Shown: one piece after another, positions 39,801 through 51,562 of the stretch | How the letters are laid out: every line of letters starts with the position of its first letter | Numbering within the stretch: the stretch's first letter is position 1 | Assembly (NCBI GenBank): GCA_013398955.1 | Contig: VWPU01003074.1 | Span: 1-64,000, forward strand | DNA length: 64,000 nt | Origin: Callaeas wilsoni | Taxonomy: Eukaryota; Chordata; Aves; Passeriformes; Callaeidae | Reading direction: 5' to 3' | Program-made: the position numbers and the translations under genes | The notes under the pieces: generated by a model | Told to the model about the DNA's origin: nothing | The model's input: only the letters and a program-made list of their open reading frames with translations | The model's database searches: none

Positions 39801-42800
39801 CTTAAAAACACCTTATTTTGGTGACTCTTCCCCTGCCAGCTGACAAATGATGCCATCCAGCCACCTCTGGCAACTCTGCACAACAGCTCCTGCCTGGGAG
39901 TGCCCTGTTCTGGTGCTGAGAATTGATGCCTCGGTTAAATAATTGCAGTGAATTTCAGGCTGGGCCCTGGAGCTTGTGCTTCTACCTTCACAAAGCACGA
40001 GATATCTGCTGCCTAAGATTCCAGGGAATACTGGAATCTTAACAGCTTAAAAATTAAGTCTTCAAGTTTTTGTCATATGTGAAAGATAGTTGTGTTTTTG
40101 ATTTTTTTCCCCCTCCTGAAAAGGTTATATAAATAGATCAATAAGATTTGTACAGTCCAACTGGAAACTGACTCAAATTAGGAATTTTCCCAACTGCAAT
40201 AAGCTTTGGATCAGGTTCATAAACCTCTGAAGGGTTTCTGAGAAACTATACACTGCTTCTGTGGGAGAGTTTTAGTGTCTGTATCTGACTCAGCTGAAAG
40301 GTAAAAATCACATATTACTATTCAGCTCTGAGCCAGACACAGATGACTCTCCTGCATGGATTTTATTTATTCCAGCAAAGGTCCCAACCTTAAGTGACAT
40401 TTAAAAAACCAAAAACATTCTGCTGACATAAGATTTTCTGGAGAAGAAAGAATTCATATGAGAGTGGCTCCTGTCTTTCTCCCCTATTAATACTTCATGA
40501 TGTAGGACACGCATTCCCAGTCACATAAAAGAATCCCTCAGACTTCAGAGGCTTCAAAGAGTGAAGCTCACAACCCCTGAGCTCTCCACAATGACTCTAA
40601 CCCTAATTCCCACTCTGAACACACGTGTGTCAGAATACAAATTCGTTCTCATGGTTTTTCATGAAGGCATGTTCCACTTGAATGCTCCCACACCTTAATT
40701 AAATAATAACTGCTTTGCTCCATGAAAACCATTGTATAAAAAGGTGCCAATTTCTATCCGTTTCATCGATCTGTCAATTTTATGAGGGGTCATATATGCA
40801 TGTGTATCTGAGGGGATGACTTCAAGCTGTAGGATAATAACCCCATTTTATCAGAAAATAGGTTTTAAAATTATATTTTACACTACAGTTTCAGGCTTCT
40901 CAGGTCAGCGAACACAACAATGAAAATATTCTCTGAATAAAGCCATTTCAAAGTTGTGTGCTCGGAATATTCAGAGACAAATTCCATAAAATAATTGTTC
41001 TGGAGGGATTTGTTAATTAGTTTTCTACATGACAGCTTGCACTGTGACTGCTTTTTCCCTCTGAGGAGTCAGCTTTGAGGGGAAATGTGACTTGTGTCCG
41101 CTCGCCAGGCGAGCACACGTATCACTTGCTGGTGTTTCCAGGGGGAGGAAAAACCAGCTGGTTATAAACTGCATTTAGGAATTGTAAGCTAAGCATGAGC
41201 TTTTCTCAAGGTACTTACAAGTGGCTGCCTTTTTAAAAGTGCTCCAGTGACATAAATATGATTTGCAGAGACAAAGCATTTTGCCAGCTTATGCACAAAT
41301 AATGCACAAAGCCTCGTCTTGAAAAGAGTCATAAATGACTCAATCCTTCCATTCATTTATTTAAAAATAAAAATAAAAAATCCTTTCTAAACCATTATTA
41401 GGTCAGAAATGACTACGACTGGAAAAGACAATGTGCCTTTGTTTTTGGCCTGTTATATACATTTTTTGTTAGGAACTGACATACTGCTTTAGGCATAAAG
41501 CTGCATTTTACTGGTGCCTTGTGACTGAGCAGATGTTCTGTCATTTCACAAAACAATAGCAACACAACAAATTTTAGACATAACTGCCATATATACGCTT
41601 ATTCCAAGTGGGACCTCTCCTCTGAGATAACATTTATGGTTCATTTTCCTCCACATATGCTCTTAGCTGCTTTATAAAAGCATTTGGCAGTTGCTTTTGC
41701 TTCTTCTTTTCATGTTATCTAGCACTCATATATTACAACATTAGCAAGGAAAATGAACTTATTTAGCTTCAGTTTTGTCAGGCATTTTCTTTGGTTTGTT
41801 CTTCCTTCGTCCCTGTGTCACAGAACCCCAAAAAGGCCTGATGTGTTATCCCCTGTGCAGTACAGCTCAGGGAGGTAGCTCCTAAATCCCCTTTTTAGCT
41901 GAAGGGAACAGACATCCAAGCTTCTGCAGCAACCAACACCCCCAGCCTTCCTTCTGCTGTGTTTATTCAGATCCTCACAATAACCTTTGCATGACACATC
42001 CTGCTTTACAAGTCACCTGGACACGTTACACTAATTTAACTGAGCAGCTATACATAATTTATGGGACACACTTATGGGCTGACAATGGCTTTGGAATTTT
42101 ATCCAGGTCCCTCCAGACTAGACCTTTTCAGCTCGGGAACTGGACCAACACGGGTGGATTCCTTTGTTCTGTGGTTTTCTCTCCAGCCTAAGCACCATAC
42201 ATAAGCATCAGTATCATACACTGATATTTGTATTTATTGTCTATGCCAATGCTCCTAGAATATATAAATATATGTATTTTTTATGTACACTGAAGGGAAA
42301 GGCTCTCTTGAAGCACATGGAAACATCCAAAGTGCAAGTCCCAGAACGTGGGGACTGACACCCTTCCTTTGCCCTCTGCCTCAGTGTCTCTCCACTCAAG
42401 CTACACACAGCAATTTCAAAGTTCTTTTTCCATTTTTGATTGTTTTTTTAAATTTATTTTGATTTGTTCTCCCATCAGGTTTCTCAGACTAACCCTACCT
42501 GCTCTGTACTGGTTTGTGACACTGCAGCTCCTCACAGAGCCACCTTTTAGATAAACTGCACAGATTTCTGGTTGAGCAGGACAGGTTTACAAGATCCAGC
42601 AGCAGGAGGGTCACAGTGACAGAAAGTCTCCTTGGGATCACTACATGTGGCAGGGGAACTGACACAGCTGCTTCTAATGTCTTTTACACGTTGTTTTGCA
42701 TCTTCTCCTTCATTCTAGAATTATTTTGTTCCAAGTATGTTAATTATTTGACCAACCCTCCCACTGTTTCTGAGCACCCTCAGTATGAGCTGCACATCTT

Positions 42801-44195
42801 TCGGGAAGGTCAGGACTTGTTTTCTGACCTTATCCATCTTTTTTAAGCCAAAAAGCTGTTGGAACTGGTGTTTTTATTTGTTTTGACTTGCTTTTATTCA
42901 CATCAAATCACTAAATTACTGCTTTCAGAAATAGCATCTGTATTCCTACAATGGCTTTAGATTCTTACGGTTTCAGTGGAAGTTTCATGCAAACATTCCT
43001 TTGTTCTCTCTAAATGTTCTCCTCCTAATTTTCTAGCCCTAGCTTCTCCACACGCACTTTCCAATCCTCTGTCATTGAGGCTCTGTATTTGCCTAAGTCT
43101 GTCTCTAACTGTGACTCCTTTCTGTTCTCCTGGTTTGTGCAGATGGACTCGTCACCCTCTTCCTGACACTTTTATTGCCAGATGACACACTGGATACCTA
43201 CAAATCTGCACTCTCACTTATCTCTGACTGCTTTTCATTCCTCCTCTGAGCCCTTCCTCTGACGTGGCTGTGTCTCTCCGATTTCCTGGACAGTCCACTG
43301 CAGATCCATACCCCTCGGCAGAGGAGCTAAAAGCCTGCCTTTCTTTCTGGTTGGATTACAAACATTTCAGCAGGAATCTAAAGATGGTTTTTAGAGATCC
43401 ACTTTGTTTCACTGCACAATTCATGCTTCTATTTTTGTAGTTTACGGTTTCTGTTTTCCAACTGCTTATTTAAGGTGAGCTTGCTTCTAGGAGAGCGCTA
43501 GCACCAGGAGCAGCTTAATATTCACTGATTAAATTACCCAAGCTACATATGTTCTCCTATTTACTGAGTACACTGTGAAGGAGCAGCAAGAGTGTGCACC
43601 CACAGAATCTTACCACTACTAGTGAGAGCTTCGTATTAACACTTTGGTTAAACTGTCACCCAAAGAGCATTAATTGTGACTGATGTAAAGTGAGCACAAG
43701 TTAAAAAAAAAACAAACCCCAAACTTATTCTAGTTAATAATGAGCTTAAATAGATGTTTAAAGAGAAGAAAGAAAATCTGATTTAAATTCAGCAAGTCAA
43801 TTGGGGCAAGGAAGCAGCAGACACCTCTCCTTGATGTCTTGTCTTGGTGTTGGGCTGTAACTTTTTGGTGTTATGTGATGCACTAAAGAAGATCTTTCCC
43901 TATCTAATATTCCTAACTCAGACATGGACATTGGGTTAGTCCCTGCCACAGGTATGGATTTCACCTTTGGACAGAAAATGTAGCGTAGTGATGCCCACAA
44001 ACATAACTGGCTTTTAAGCTGCAGTACGTGTAGTTTGAAAAGAGAGCATATGGCTAAAAAATCTGTCGTGTTACATTGAAGACTCTCTGCATCTTGTTAA
44101 GGTAAAAAAAAAGGTAAACAACTGCAATAAAATTGTAATAATTTGTAATAAAAATGAAACATTAACATAATTACTGGTGACGAATAGGTAGTAGT
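36822..44195. other. Unique intronic sequence
   Basis: No exon, RNA gene or transposon recognised. The block at about 40830-41720 is AT-rich and non-repetitive, with words such as AATTAGTTTTC and GTCATAAATGACTC that could be transcription-factor sites, and it contains the palindrome at 41100-41114. ORFs at 38.8-39.8 kb overlap in several frames and are probably chance. Confidence 0.45.
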
Positions 44196-44330
44196 TGCTT
44201 ACAAAAGACCTTTGACTCTTCACAATAGTTCACTTTGGCGAAAAAAAAATACACCTTTAGAAAGCGTAGTGTACTCTTCCCAAAATAAAATCTGCTTACA
44301 AAAGACCTTTGACCCTTCAAAATAGTTCAT
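44196..44330. repeat. Imperfect direct repeat, 97-bp spacing
   Basis: TGCTTACAAAAGACCTTTGA at 44196 recurs at 44293. Both are followed by C(T/C)CTTCA(C/A)AATAGTTCA, so about 38 bases are repeated with two substitutions. The sequence between them is not clearly a third copy. Confidence 0.85.
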
Positions 44331-47300
44331 TATTCGGGACAGGGTCTGTTTGATACAACAGTTTCAGAGGCAGAGGGTTGCTGTGAGGGCCCACAAGGTA
44401 GTGAGAATGACATAAAAAAACCCAGAAGTTTGGTTTAAAGATTAAGAACATAAATGATAGGAAACAGTAGGTACGTCTGTCTCTTTTCAGTGGGTTCTTG
44501 CTTCCCCCTCAGCTGTCTGTGAACGTTATTCACTACAGTATGGCTCAAATTCCAAGTTTTGTATAGCTACAATATACTAAGCCTTCTCTGAAAAGACCAC
44601 GGCACAAACGTGACTGGGAGAATCTGGTTATTGTTGGTAAAAGGTATCTTGCCTTTCCCTTAAGGGCAGAGATATCTCTGAGAATAAAAGAAACATAGAA
44701 AAAAAAGGTGGAAACAAGCATTTTAACTATCAGAGTGATGAGTTTTGGGAGCAGCTTCCCATGAGGAAGGTGGGGACAAAAATTCTCAAGCATTTGCAAG
44801 ACCTGGCTGAATAAATCCGTGAGGAGAGTTGCCTGCGATGTCAATGAGCTACACGTGGTATCTCAGAAGGTCTCTTCCAGACTTCTATCCTGTATCTCTA
44901 CACTCTATTGGGTTCTAATATTAGAAAATTGATTTGTAAAATCACAAACCAGAACCACCTCCATTAGCACTTAGGAGTGGGGGTTTTTTTCCTTGCTTCT
45001 CCGATTTCTGCATGGGAAAATTATGTCCACCTAGCAAATTATGTCCATTCTTTCTTCTAGGCTAAGAATGAAGCCTCTTAATTGTGCCTGAAGTCAAAAT
45101 GTGGCTCAAAAAATGTATTAATTATTAGTGGGGCTTAAACATGGTTTACAAATGAGCTCTGACTCATGAGGGTTTAGATATCTAATAATAGGCAGGACCT
45201 TCTGCCTGATCAGACTTGGGAAGTGTGAAATGAGAAGTGCCCGCAATCGGCAGGCTGGTCACACTCCAGCAGCCTGGAATGGCACCCTTCTCACAGGCTG
45301 CATGTTTTTATGGGCTAAGTGAGTAAACAGTGGCCAAGCTAAATTGTCTAAGGAACAGAGCCAACCTTTCTCCTTGCTTTGTACTCTGACAGCAATTACC
45401 TTTGTTATTTGCTGAGGGAAATGTTCATGACATGCTCCAGTGCATGTTAATTCTGTTTCATGTTCTTGGATAATTATCTGTTTTCAAGCTCTATGTTGGG
45501 GAACATCATTTTCATAGCATGAAAAGTTTGACATTTCATTGGAAAGACTTGTGAACAATCAAAGTCTCTCATTCCTTGATAGTGCTCAACCAACCCAGGC
45601 TTCGGGTTTGACATTTCGTGTTAAAACATGACAGAAACAGGGATCTGCTTAGGCTCCTCCACACTACATCACAGCAGTGAAGCACTAAAATACAATATGG
45701 AATGAAGTATGGAAAATACGGCAAGAAGATGGGTAATGATGCTTGTCATCCATTTAACATGGATCAATGTTGGGAGCTAAATCACCAATTATTTATTACA
45801 TAAGCTAACCAGCTTTAATAACATTGCAATCCAAACCCATACGTAAAAATAATCTCACTGTCTCAGGGCCACCACACTTCTATGAAATCTTGAATATCAT
45901 AAATATGTTGTATTATTTAGAAAGTGCCACATGTTCTGGAAAAGAAAGAGAAAATAAAAGAATTGGAACCTATGCTGCTATGAATCAGCAAACTGAATTC
46001 TGTGGAGCTGCTCCAGTTTATTCCACATGAAGGGCCAGCCCAGATTTTTTCTGTTTGGGAAAGCAGGGTGTTGTAACAGAACAGACAAATGCATTTCATG
46101 TTGCATAAGTCTGACAGAAGAAAAGACTCTCTCTCCAGATGTTGTACTCCCATGGTTTCATGGTAACATCTGAGGACATGACTGAATGCTTTTGCTAAAT
46201 CATTTTTATTTAAAAAGGGAAGAAGAGGGAAGAAAATATACTTCTGCAAGCAGCAGCTGTCACTGGAGCTTTTTTCTTATGGTTTTTCCTACGGCTTTTC
46301 ATTGATGGCTTCCACAGAGGTTCTGTGCCGTCACAAAGATTGAGTTCACAATATTGTGTTTTCACCAGTGAGTCTCTCTCCTCAGAACACTCAGGATCTG
46401 TTAAATTTGATTAAAATTGGCTAAAGAGTAGGAAAGATACAGCGGGAGTGGCAAGGCCGAGAGGCAGGGACACAGCAGAGCACATTACATAAGCCATGTT
46501 TGTTTATGAAACCAGGTTAAAACACAACGTGAGGGCAAACAACCAACTGCCCTTGGCAGATCCCCAGTGAAATTTCTGGAGAGCAGGAAGAGCTCTTTGT
46601 CTGATGCAGCTTTGCTTTTCCCCTCACAGGTTTAAATTCCGTTCAGGCTCAGAACAGGCACAGTAAGTGGAAAAAGGTCAGTGCATCGGTCTTCATGGAA
46701 TATCATCTGCTCCTACTGCCTTTTGAGAGCCACTAACAAGATAATCTGATCACAAAGATCAAAAGCTCTCTCGTGGTGCACTGGGAAAATTGATAACTGC
46801 ATTCTCCTATGCTGGATATCCTGTAATTCAGAGCTGGGAACTGGCCCACATTTACCAGAGATGTAAAGTGGCTTTGAAAGTCTGTCTTTATCTCTCATTC
46901 ACACTATATAAAGGAACTGATATTTCCAGGGAGAGAACAGGAATTTTCAGAACAGGGCTGCACACTTGTGCTACCAGCACTTTACTGCAGGACTCATTTA
47001 AGCCATTTCAGCATATCCAAACATCCATCATTTGCCCTGATGTTTTACACTTACATTTTATACTTATTAATTCAGAATGTTTTCCTGACGAGTGACTAAG
47101 TACCCACTTAATCAAACAGAATCATTTTCACTGACGTATCTTCTGAGATTTCTGAATTTCTCCATTCCATTTTTTATTTCACAAAAAATTTAATTATTTC
47201 ATTAAAACAATCATCCTATTTTCTCCATTGATGGGTCTAAATTAGATTCTACTCTTGTACAGCTCTGTAGACCTCATCTAAATTTCAAGCAGTGTTCAAA

Positions 47301-48484
47301 AAGAGCAAAAAAATATGTCAGCTAAAGACAAGAGAGAATTCTGGACTGGAGCTGACTTCTACTATTGTTAAGACTTAGTCTGGAATAGGTGAAAACCCAA
47401 AAAATTACCTGAGAACTATCACTATAAGACAGTCAGTGGAAAACAAAACATTCTACTGATATTGTTTTCCCCCTTCTCAGCAAGATGCTCTCCATTTCAT
47501 TTGTATTTCAATTTTCTTGCCAGTTCCTCTTCACTGTTACTCGTGAGCCACTCCTCTCATTTTTGCCTTCTCATGGAACAGCATCCTCTCTCCTGCCTAC
47601 ATGCAGCCATCCATTCAGCTGAGCATGAGGATTTTTGGTCACTTCTGTTCGAAGGTATCATTAGGTTTTACATGTGGAAGCTCCTCTTCCCCTGGAGACC
47701 AGTCCCTCATGGACTGCAGCAGCTCTCCCCAGCAGATGCTGAAGGCCTGCAACGACCATTCCATCCTCTCACCTGTGTCTCTTCCCTGCCCCACACCTCT
47801 GGAGAATAAGGCTGGCCTGCCTTTTCATTTTGCTCTCTCACAGCTTTTGTACCACTTAGAATCTTCCCTTCTGCAGGGATTCTCAGTGGAAACAAGCACG
47901 AATCAACCCCAGGGGTCTCACCACTGACCACCAGCAAGTTTCCCCACTGTCTGGAAACCCCTGGATGAGCTTGTCAGCAATACAGTGCTCTAGGGGAGAA
48001 ATGTAGGCTGGAAAAGCTCACACATTTTCATGGACAGGGATGTTATTCAAGGAAAGACAGCTCTAGGAAAGCTTACATTCTGCTTCTCAAGCACCCCATG
48101 TGGGGTACCTGCCCTGCCAGCCCTGGCCCCCTGCTGCCCCCAGACTCCGAGTGAGAGCTGAGGTGTGATTGTATCAAGTGCTGGTTAAGTACCAACGTCC
48201 TGCTTTGCTCCCACTTACCTGCGGCCTGAGAGGGCAGCAAGCACCAGGAAACACACCCCTGGATAAACTGCTGCTTCGAAAGAAAAAGCTACGGGTGAGA
48301 GGTCCCGGATTTTAGAACTGACAGCAAACACTGAGCCTGTCAATCTTCCTTCCTGGCAAGGCACTCACACTGCAGTGCAGAACGAGTTGTGGCACTGCCG
48401 CTTCCACCAGCTCACAGCAGCCCGGCTCGCTGTACCTCCAGCGCCTCAAGGCTGGTGTGCTCCCACACCAGCTCCTGCAGGAAG
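44331..48484. other. Unique intronic sequence
   Basis: No recognisable exon or RNA gene. A weak CR1-like 3' end is listed separately near 44.75-44.91 kb. Confidence 0.4.
44745..44910 (+). mobile_element. Possible degenerate CR1-type LINE 3' end
   Basis: GGGAGCAGCTTCCCATGAGGAAGG resembles the CR1 segment that reads GGAGAAGCTTCCCTGTGAGGAGG. Downstream, TCTCAGAAGGTCTCTTCCAGAC resembles the terminal ATCTTTAAGGTCCCTTCCAAC segment. Both the order and the spacing (about 120 bp) are right, but identity is low and no ATTCTATGAT tail is preserved. Confidence 0.42.
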
Positions 48485-48932
48485 TGATGCCTTAGGATTT
48501 TAGCTTTTATATTTGCATATATTTGTAATCCTGCAATTCTTTAGTGTATAACTCTGAGCGCCATGTAGAGTGTTAGCTACTGCTTTTCCCATTTTGGTCA
48601 GACACAGCAATTCCTCTCCAGGCCTGAGAATCAAGGACGCCTCACTGTCTCAGGCCCCGAGAAATGGAAACAAAAGTGAGTTGGGGGGAGCAAACTGTGA
48701 GAATGGGACTGCACTACCTGAAGCTGGAATTGGACAATTAACCTCTGATATGCAAATGGACAAAACTTCTATCTGTCCCAAAAACGTGTGGCTGTGTCCA
48801 TCCTGGGTGCAGTCTCTGTGAGACTCCTGCACTGCCCAAGGTGTGCCCTGTGAAGGCCTTTCCATAAATCCCTGCCCTTTATCCTTTCACTCTGCCCAGC
48901 CTCTGCTCCAGGGCAGCCTCTACAAGGCATCA
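48485..48932 (+). mobile_element. Solo LTR, 448-bp family, copy 2
   Basis: Perfect 9-bp inverted termini TGATGCCTT (48485-48493) and AAGGCATCA (48924-48932) are flanked by a 4-bp direct repeat GAAG (48481-48484 and 48933-48936). The polyadenylation signal is CATAAA here, where copy 1 has AATAAA. The U3-like part contains a TTTATATTTGCATATAT stretch near the start and a G-rich motif TTGGGGGGAG. It is opposite in orientation to copy 1 and the same length to the base. No internal sequence is attached. ORFs inside it on either strand are not genes. Confidence 0.88.
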
Positions 48933-51432
48933 GAAGGATTCTTTGTGATGACAAAGGATGACCTAAGCAAACAAAGGAACGCTCCCATGCCCTCCTCTTC
49001 TCACCTGATGCCTGAGCAATCACTCTACAGAGCCTTGATTCTGCCATGGGCATTTTCCTAATCGTGAATCACAAAATATAAGGCAGAGATGGCATAAGGA
49101 GACTATGAAGAATTTACCTTTCTGACACTGTGGCTTGCTCTCCTTCCCTGGAGCTCAGACGTGGCCGTGCTGAGCCCTGAGCGCCGGCTGCTCTGGCAGC
49201 AGCCACACGAACCAGTGCTGGCTCTAACCCAACTGGGAAGGAACAGCAGTCCCCAAAGAACCCCGGCACCACTACTGTATCTGGGGGAGTTGTTTGGTCT
49301 GGGTCTTTTAAGTATTTCTGAGGTAATACAGCTATATTTAGCTGCTGAAACGTAACACGAAGTACAGCAAGAACCCCGCTGTGTATTTGGTCATCTGATC
49401 CAAATTAGGCATGAAAAAGAAGGAATCTATCTTTAGTTTAACTTCAAAGCCAAGGCCATGCTTCTTTCTGTCAGGCAGGTAGGCCTGGCAGCGATAGCTG
49501 TGATTAGGACTGCGGGGGCACACCCCGCAGGGAAATCTAAGGCAGCTGGAAAGGCTCAGCAGCACTAACGCTCCCTCTCCCTCTTCCCCCTGGCTGGTGT
49601 GTAAGTTATGGGGCAGGCCAGCGCTATTCATTCCGATTACTCTGAGGTCCTCAACGACTGACTGCCAAATCAAAGCCTGCTCACCAATCTCACTCAAGGT
49701 CATCTCTTAAAAAACGTCCCCTCCTCAGTCCCCAGCCCTCCCCGTGCTGTCACAGGGCTCAACACAGAGACACAGCCCGCAGCACTCACAGGGACACAAA
49801 GAGAATGATGCTACAAGCCTTTTTATGTAGCAAAGTGGGCAAAAAGCCACTGTGGGAATTGTGTTAAGATCCACCTCCACCATAAAGCTCTCTGTCATGC
49901 TCTCTGTCACCCTCCCCAGAGCTTTACCTGGGCTCCTGCATTTGCAGGCTCTGCAGGGACTGCCTACTCTCTTGGATTTACTACCAGCACAGAGGGCTCT
50001 TCTTAGTTGGTCCCTTATTCCATCTGTAATAAACATGATTAATCATAATAATTAAAAGGATATCCCCCTGCTTTTTGTTCTTTTATTGCTGTGCAGATGG
50101 TAGGTGTTTTTTTCTGTTTTCTTCTCTATGCTGGGTTTTTTGTTCAAGTCTGATCTCACCACCTCTCCATTGCAATGTATGTATACATCAGACAAATAAA
50201 TGCAATTTTAATAAGGGGAACAGTGCTTAATTGTGCCCATTTTTATAACTCGTGTTTCCTCCTACCCCCCTTCATCTGACACGTCACACTGCAGGTAATG
50301 TGGAGTTACACCAGTTATACCATGACAACACATATTGCAAGTCTTGTAGTGATTATTTAAATACACGGTGTCCTGATTCTTATTCACTTCAACTGGTTTT
50401 TGTTAAAAGAGATGGAATATGGAACCATAATGAAGGACCTTCTTGTCAAATTTTATCTTCAAGGAGGCTGGATTAACGTGAAGTACACAGCTGAGGTATC
50501 TGTGTTTTGAAGGGCTTGAGAGACTTTTTAATTGCTGCAATCTGTTGTGCCTCTCAGATCTATTTGTGAAGGAGTTCGCACGGGGAGTGCTTTGCTGATC
50601 AACTATTCTTTGTCTTGTAATGAAGAAACATTTTGTCTTCTGTCAGATGTTAGTGCCACTGATATTTAAATGTTTAAGAATGGGAAATGCAAGAATGAAT
50701 ATTAACAAAAGAATGAAAACAGTTACGATGACGGTTGATAAAACATCGTGTGGTGGTGGTTTTTACTCTTTTATTATGTTTTGGTTATCTCGCTTCTCTT
50801 CATTAGCCAGGAGCCCGGGAGTTTTCTTTCAACAGATTACTCTAATGCTTTCTAGAAAAAGGCAGTTTATTACCTCCAAATAAACTGTTACTATGGGCTA
50901 CATCCATATGTTTTCTATATCCTTTCCTTGGATCTACAGTGGATGTTTTACATTAGTGGCCTCTTTTAGAAGTTCCCATTTTTAAGATGTCTCTAAATGG
51001 TCTTGATACAGGGAAATATGCAGCAATAGTTGATTATACCCCCTGATTCTTCTTAGTATTCTATCAAAAATAGGAATTTATGTCACAGCATGGGTGGGAC
51101 TACCACTGGAGCAGAAAACTTTCATAAATGTACATTTTATATTAATAATAAATCATGCCTATATTATCTCCATAGTAATCTGACACTTAAACGGCCAGTG
51201 GAGAGCAGACCAAGTCACTGCTCACTTCCCTTATTGTTTGTAAGGAAGGGGAAACTGACTGAAGCAAGCATATTTTGCTATAATTGTCATGAAATCTCCC
51301 TTCTCCCTGTTAAATATTTCTCTCACACCCTTTGATGAGTAATACATATCCTAGATAAACACCCCAGGGCTTCTCCTCAGACGTTCATCCCACTCCTGCT
51401 GTGCTCCCACAAGCATATGTCTCCATTCCCCT
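48933..51432. other. Unique intronic sequence
   Basis: No recognised exon. A short minus-strand open stretch at about 49110-49260 happens to be bounded by a plausible acceptor and a GTAAAT donor, but its translation matches nothing I know. The remainder is AT-rich intron. Confidence 0.4.
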
Positions 51433-51562
51433 CTCACACCAGTCTGGGGTTATTTCTTCCCCCTTCACCTGATCTCACACCAGTCTGGGGTTATTTCTTC
51501 CCCCTTCACCTGATCTCACACCAGTCTGGGGTTATTTCTTCCCCCTTCACCTGATCTCACAC
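51433..51562. repeat. Perfect 41-bp tandem repeat, 3.2 copies
   Basis: Three identical units occupy 51433-51473, 51474-51514 and 51515-51555, followed by a 7-base partial unit. Each starts CTCACACCAGTCTGGGG and ends CTTCACCTGAT. The absence of any mismatch indicates a young array that is probably variable in copy number between individuals. Confidence 0.97.

Noticed and set aside
48650..49053. Overlapping ORFs near the right-hand LTR that share protein-like stretches with ORFs at 6.2-6.7 kb
   Set aside because: The similarity is explained by the two copies of the 448-bp LTR, not by a gene family.
49100..49265. Minus-strand open stretch with a plausible acceptor and GTAAAT donor, considered as another glypican exon
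   Set aside because: The translation lacks glypican motifs and is low-complexity Ser/Arg-rich. The splice signals are probably chance.
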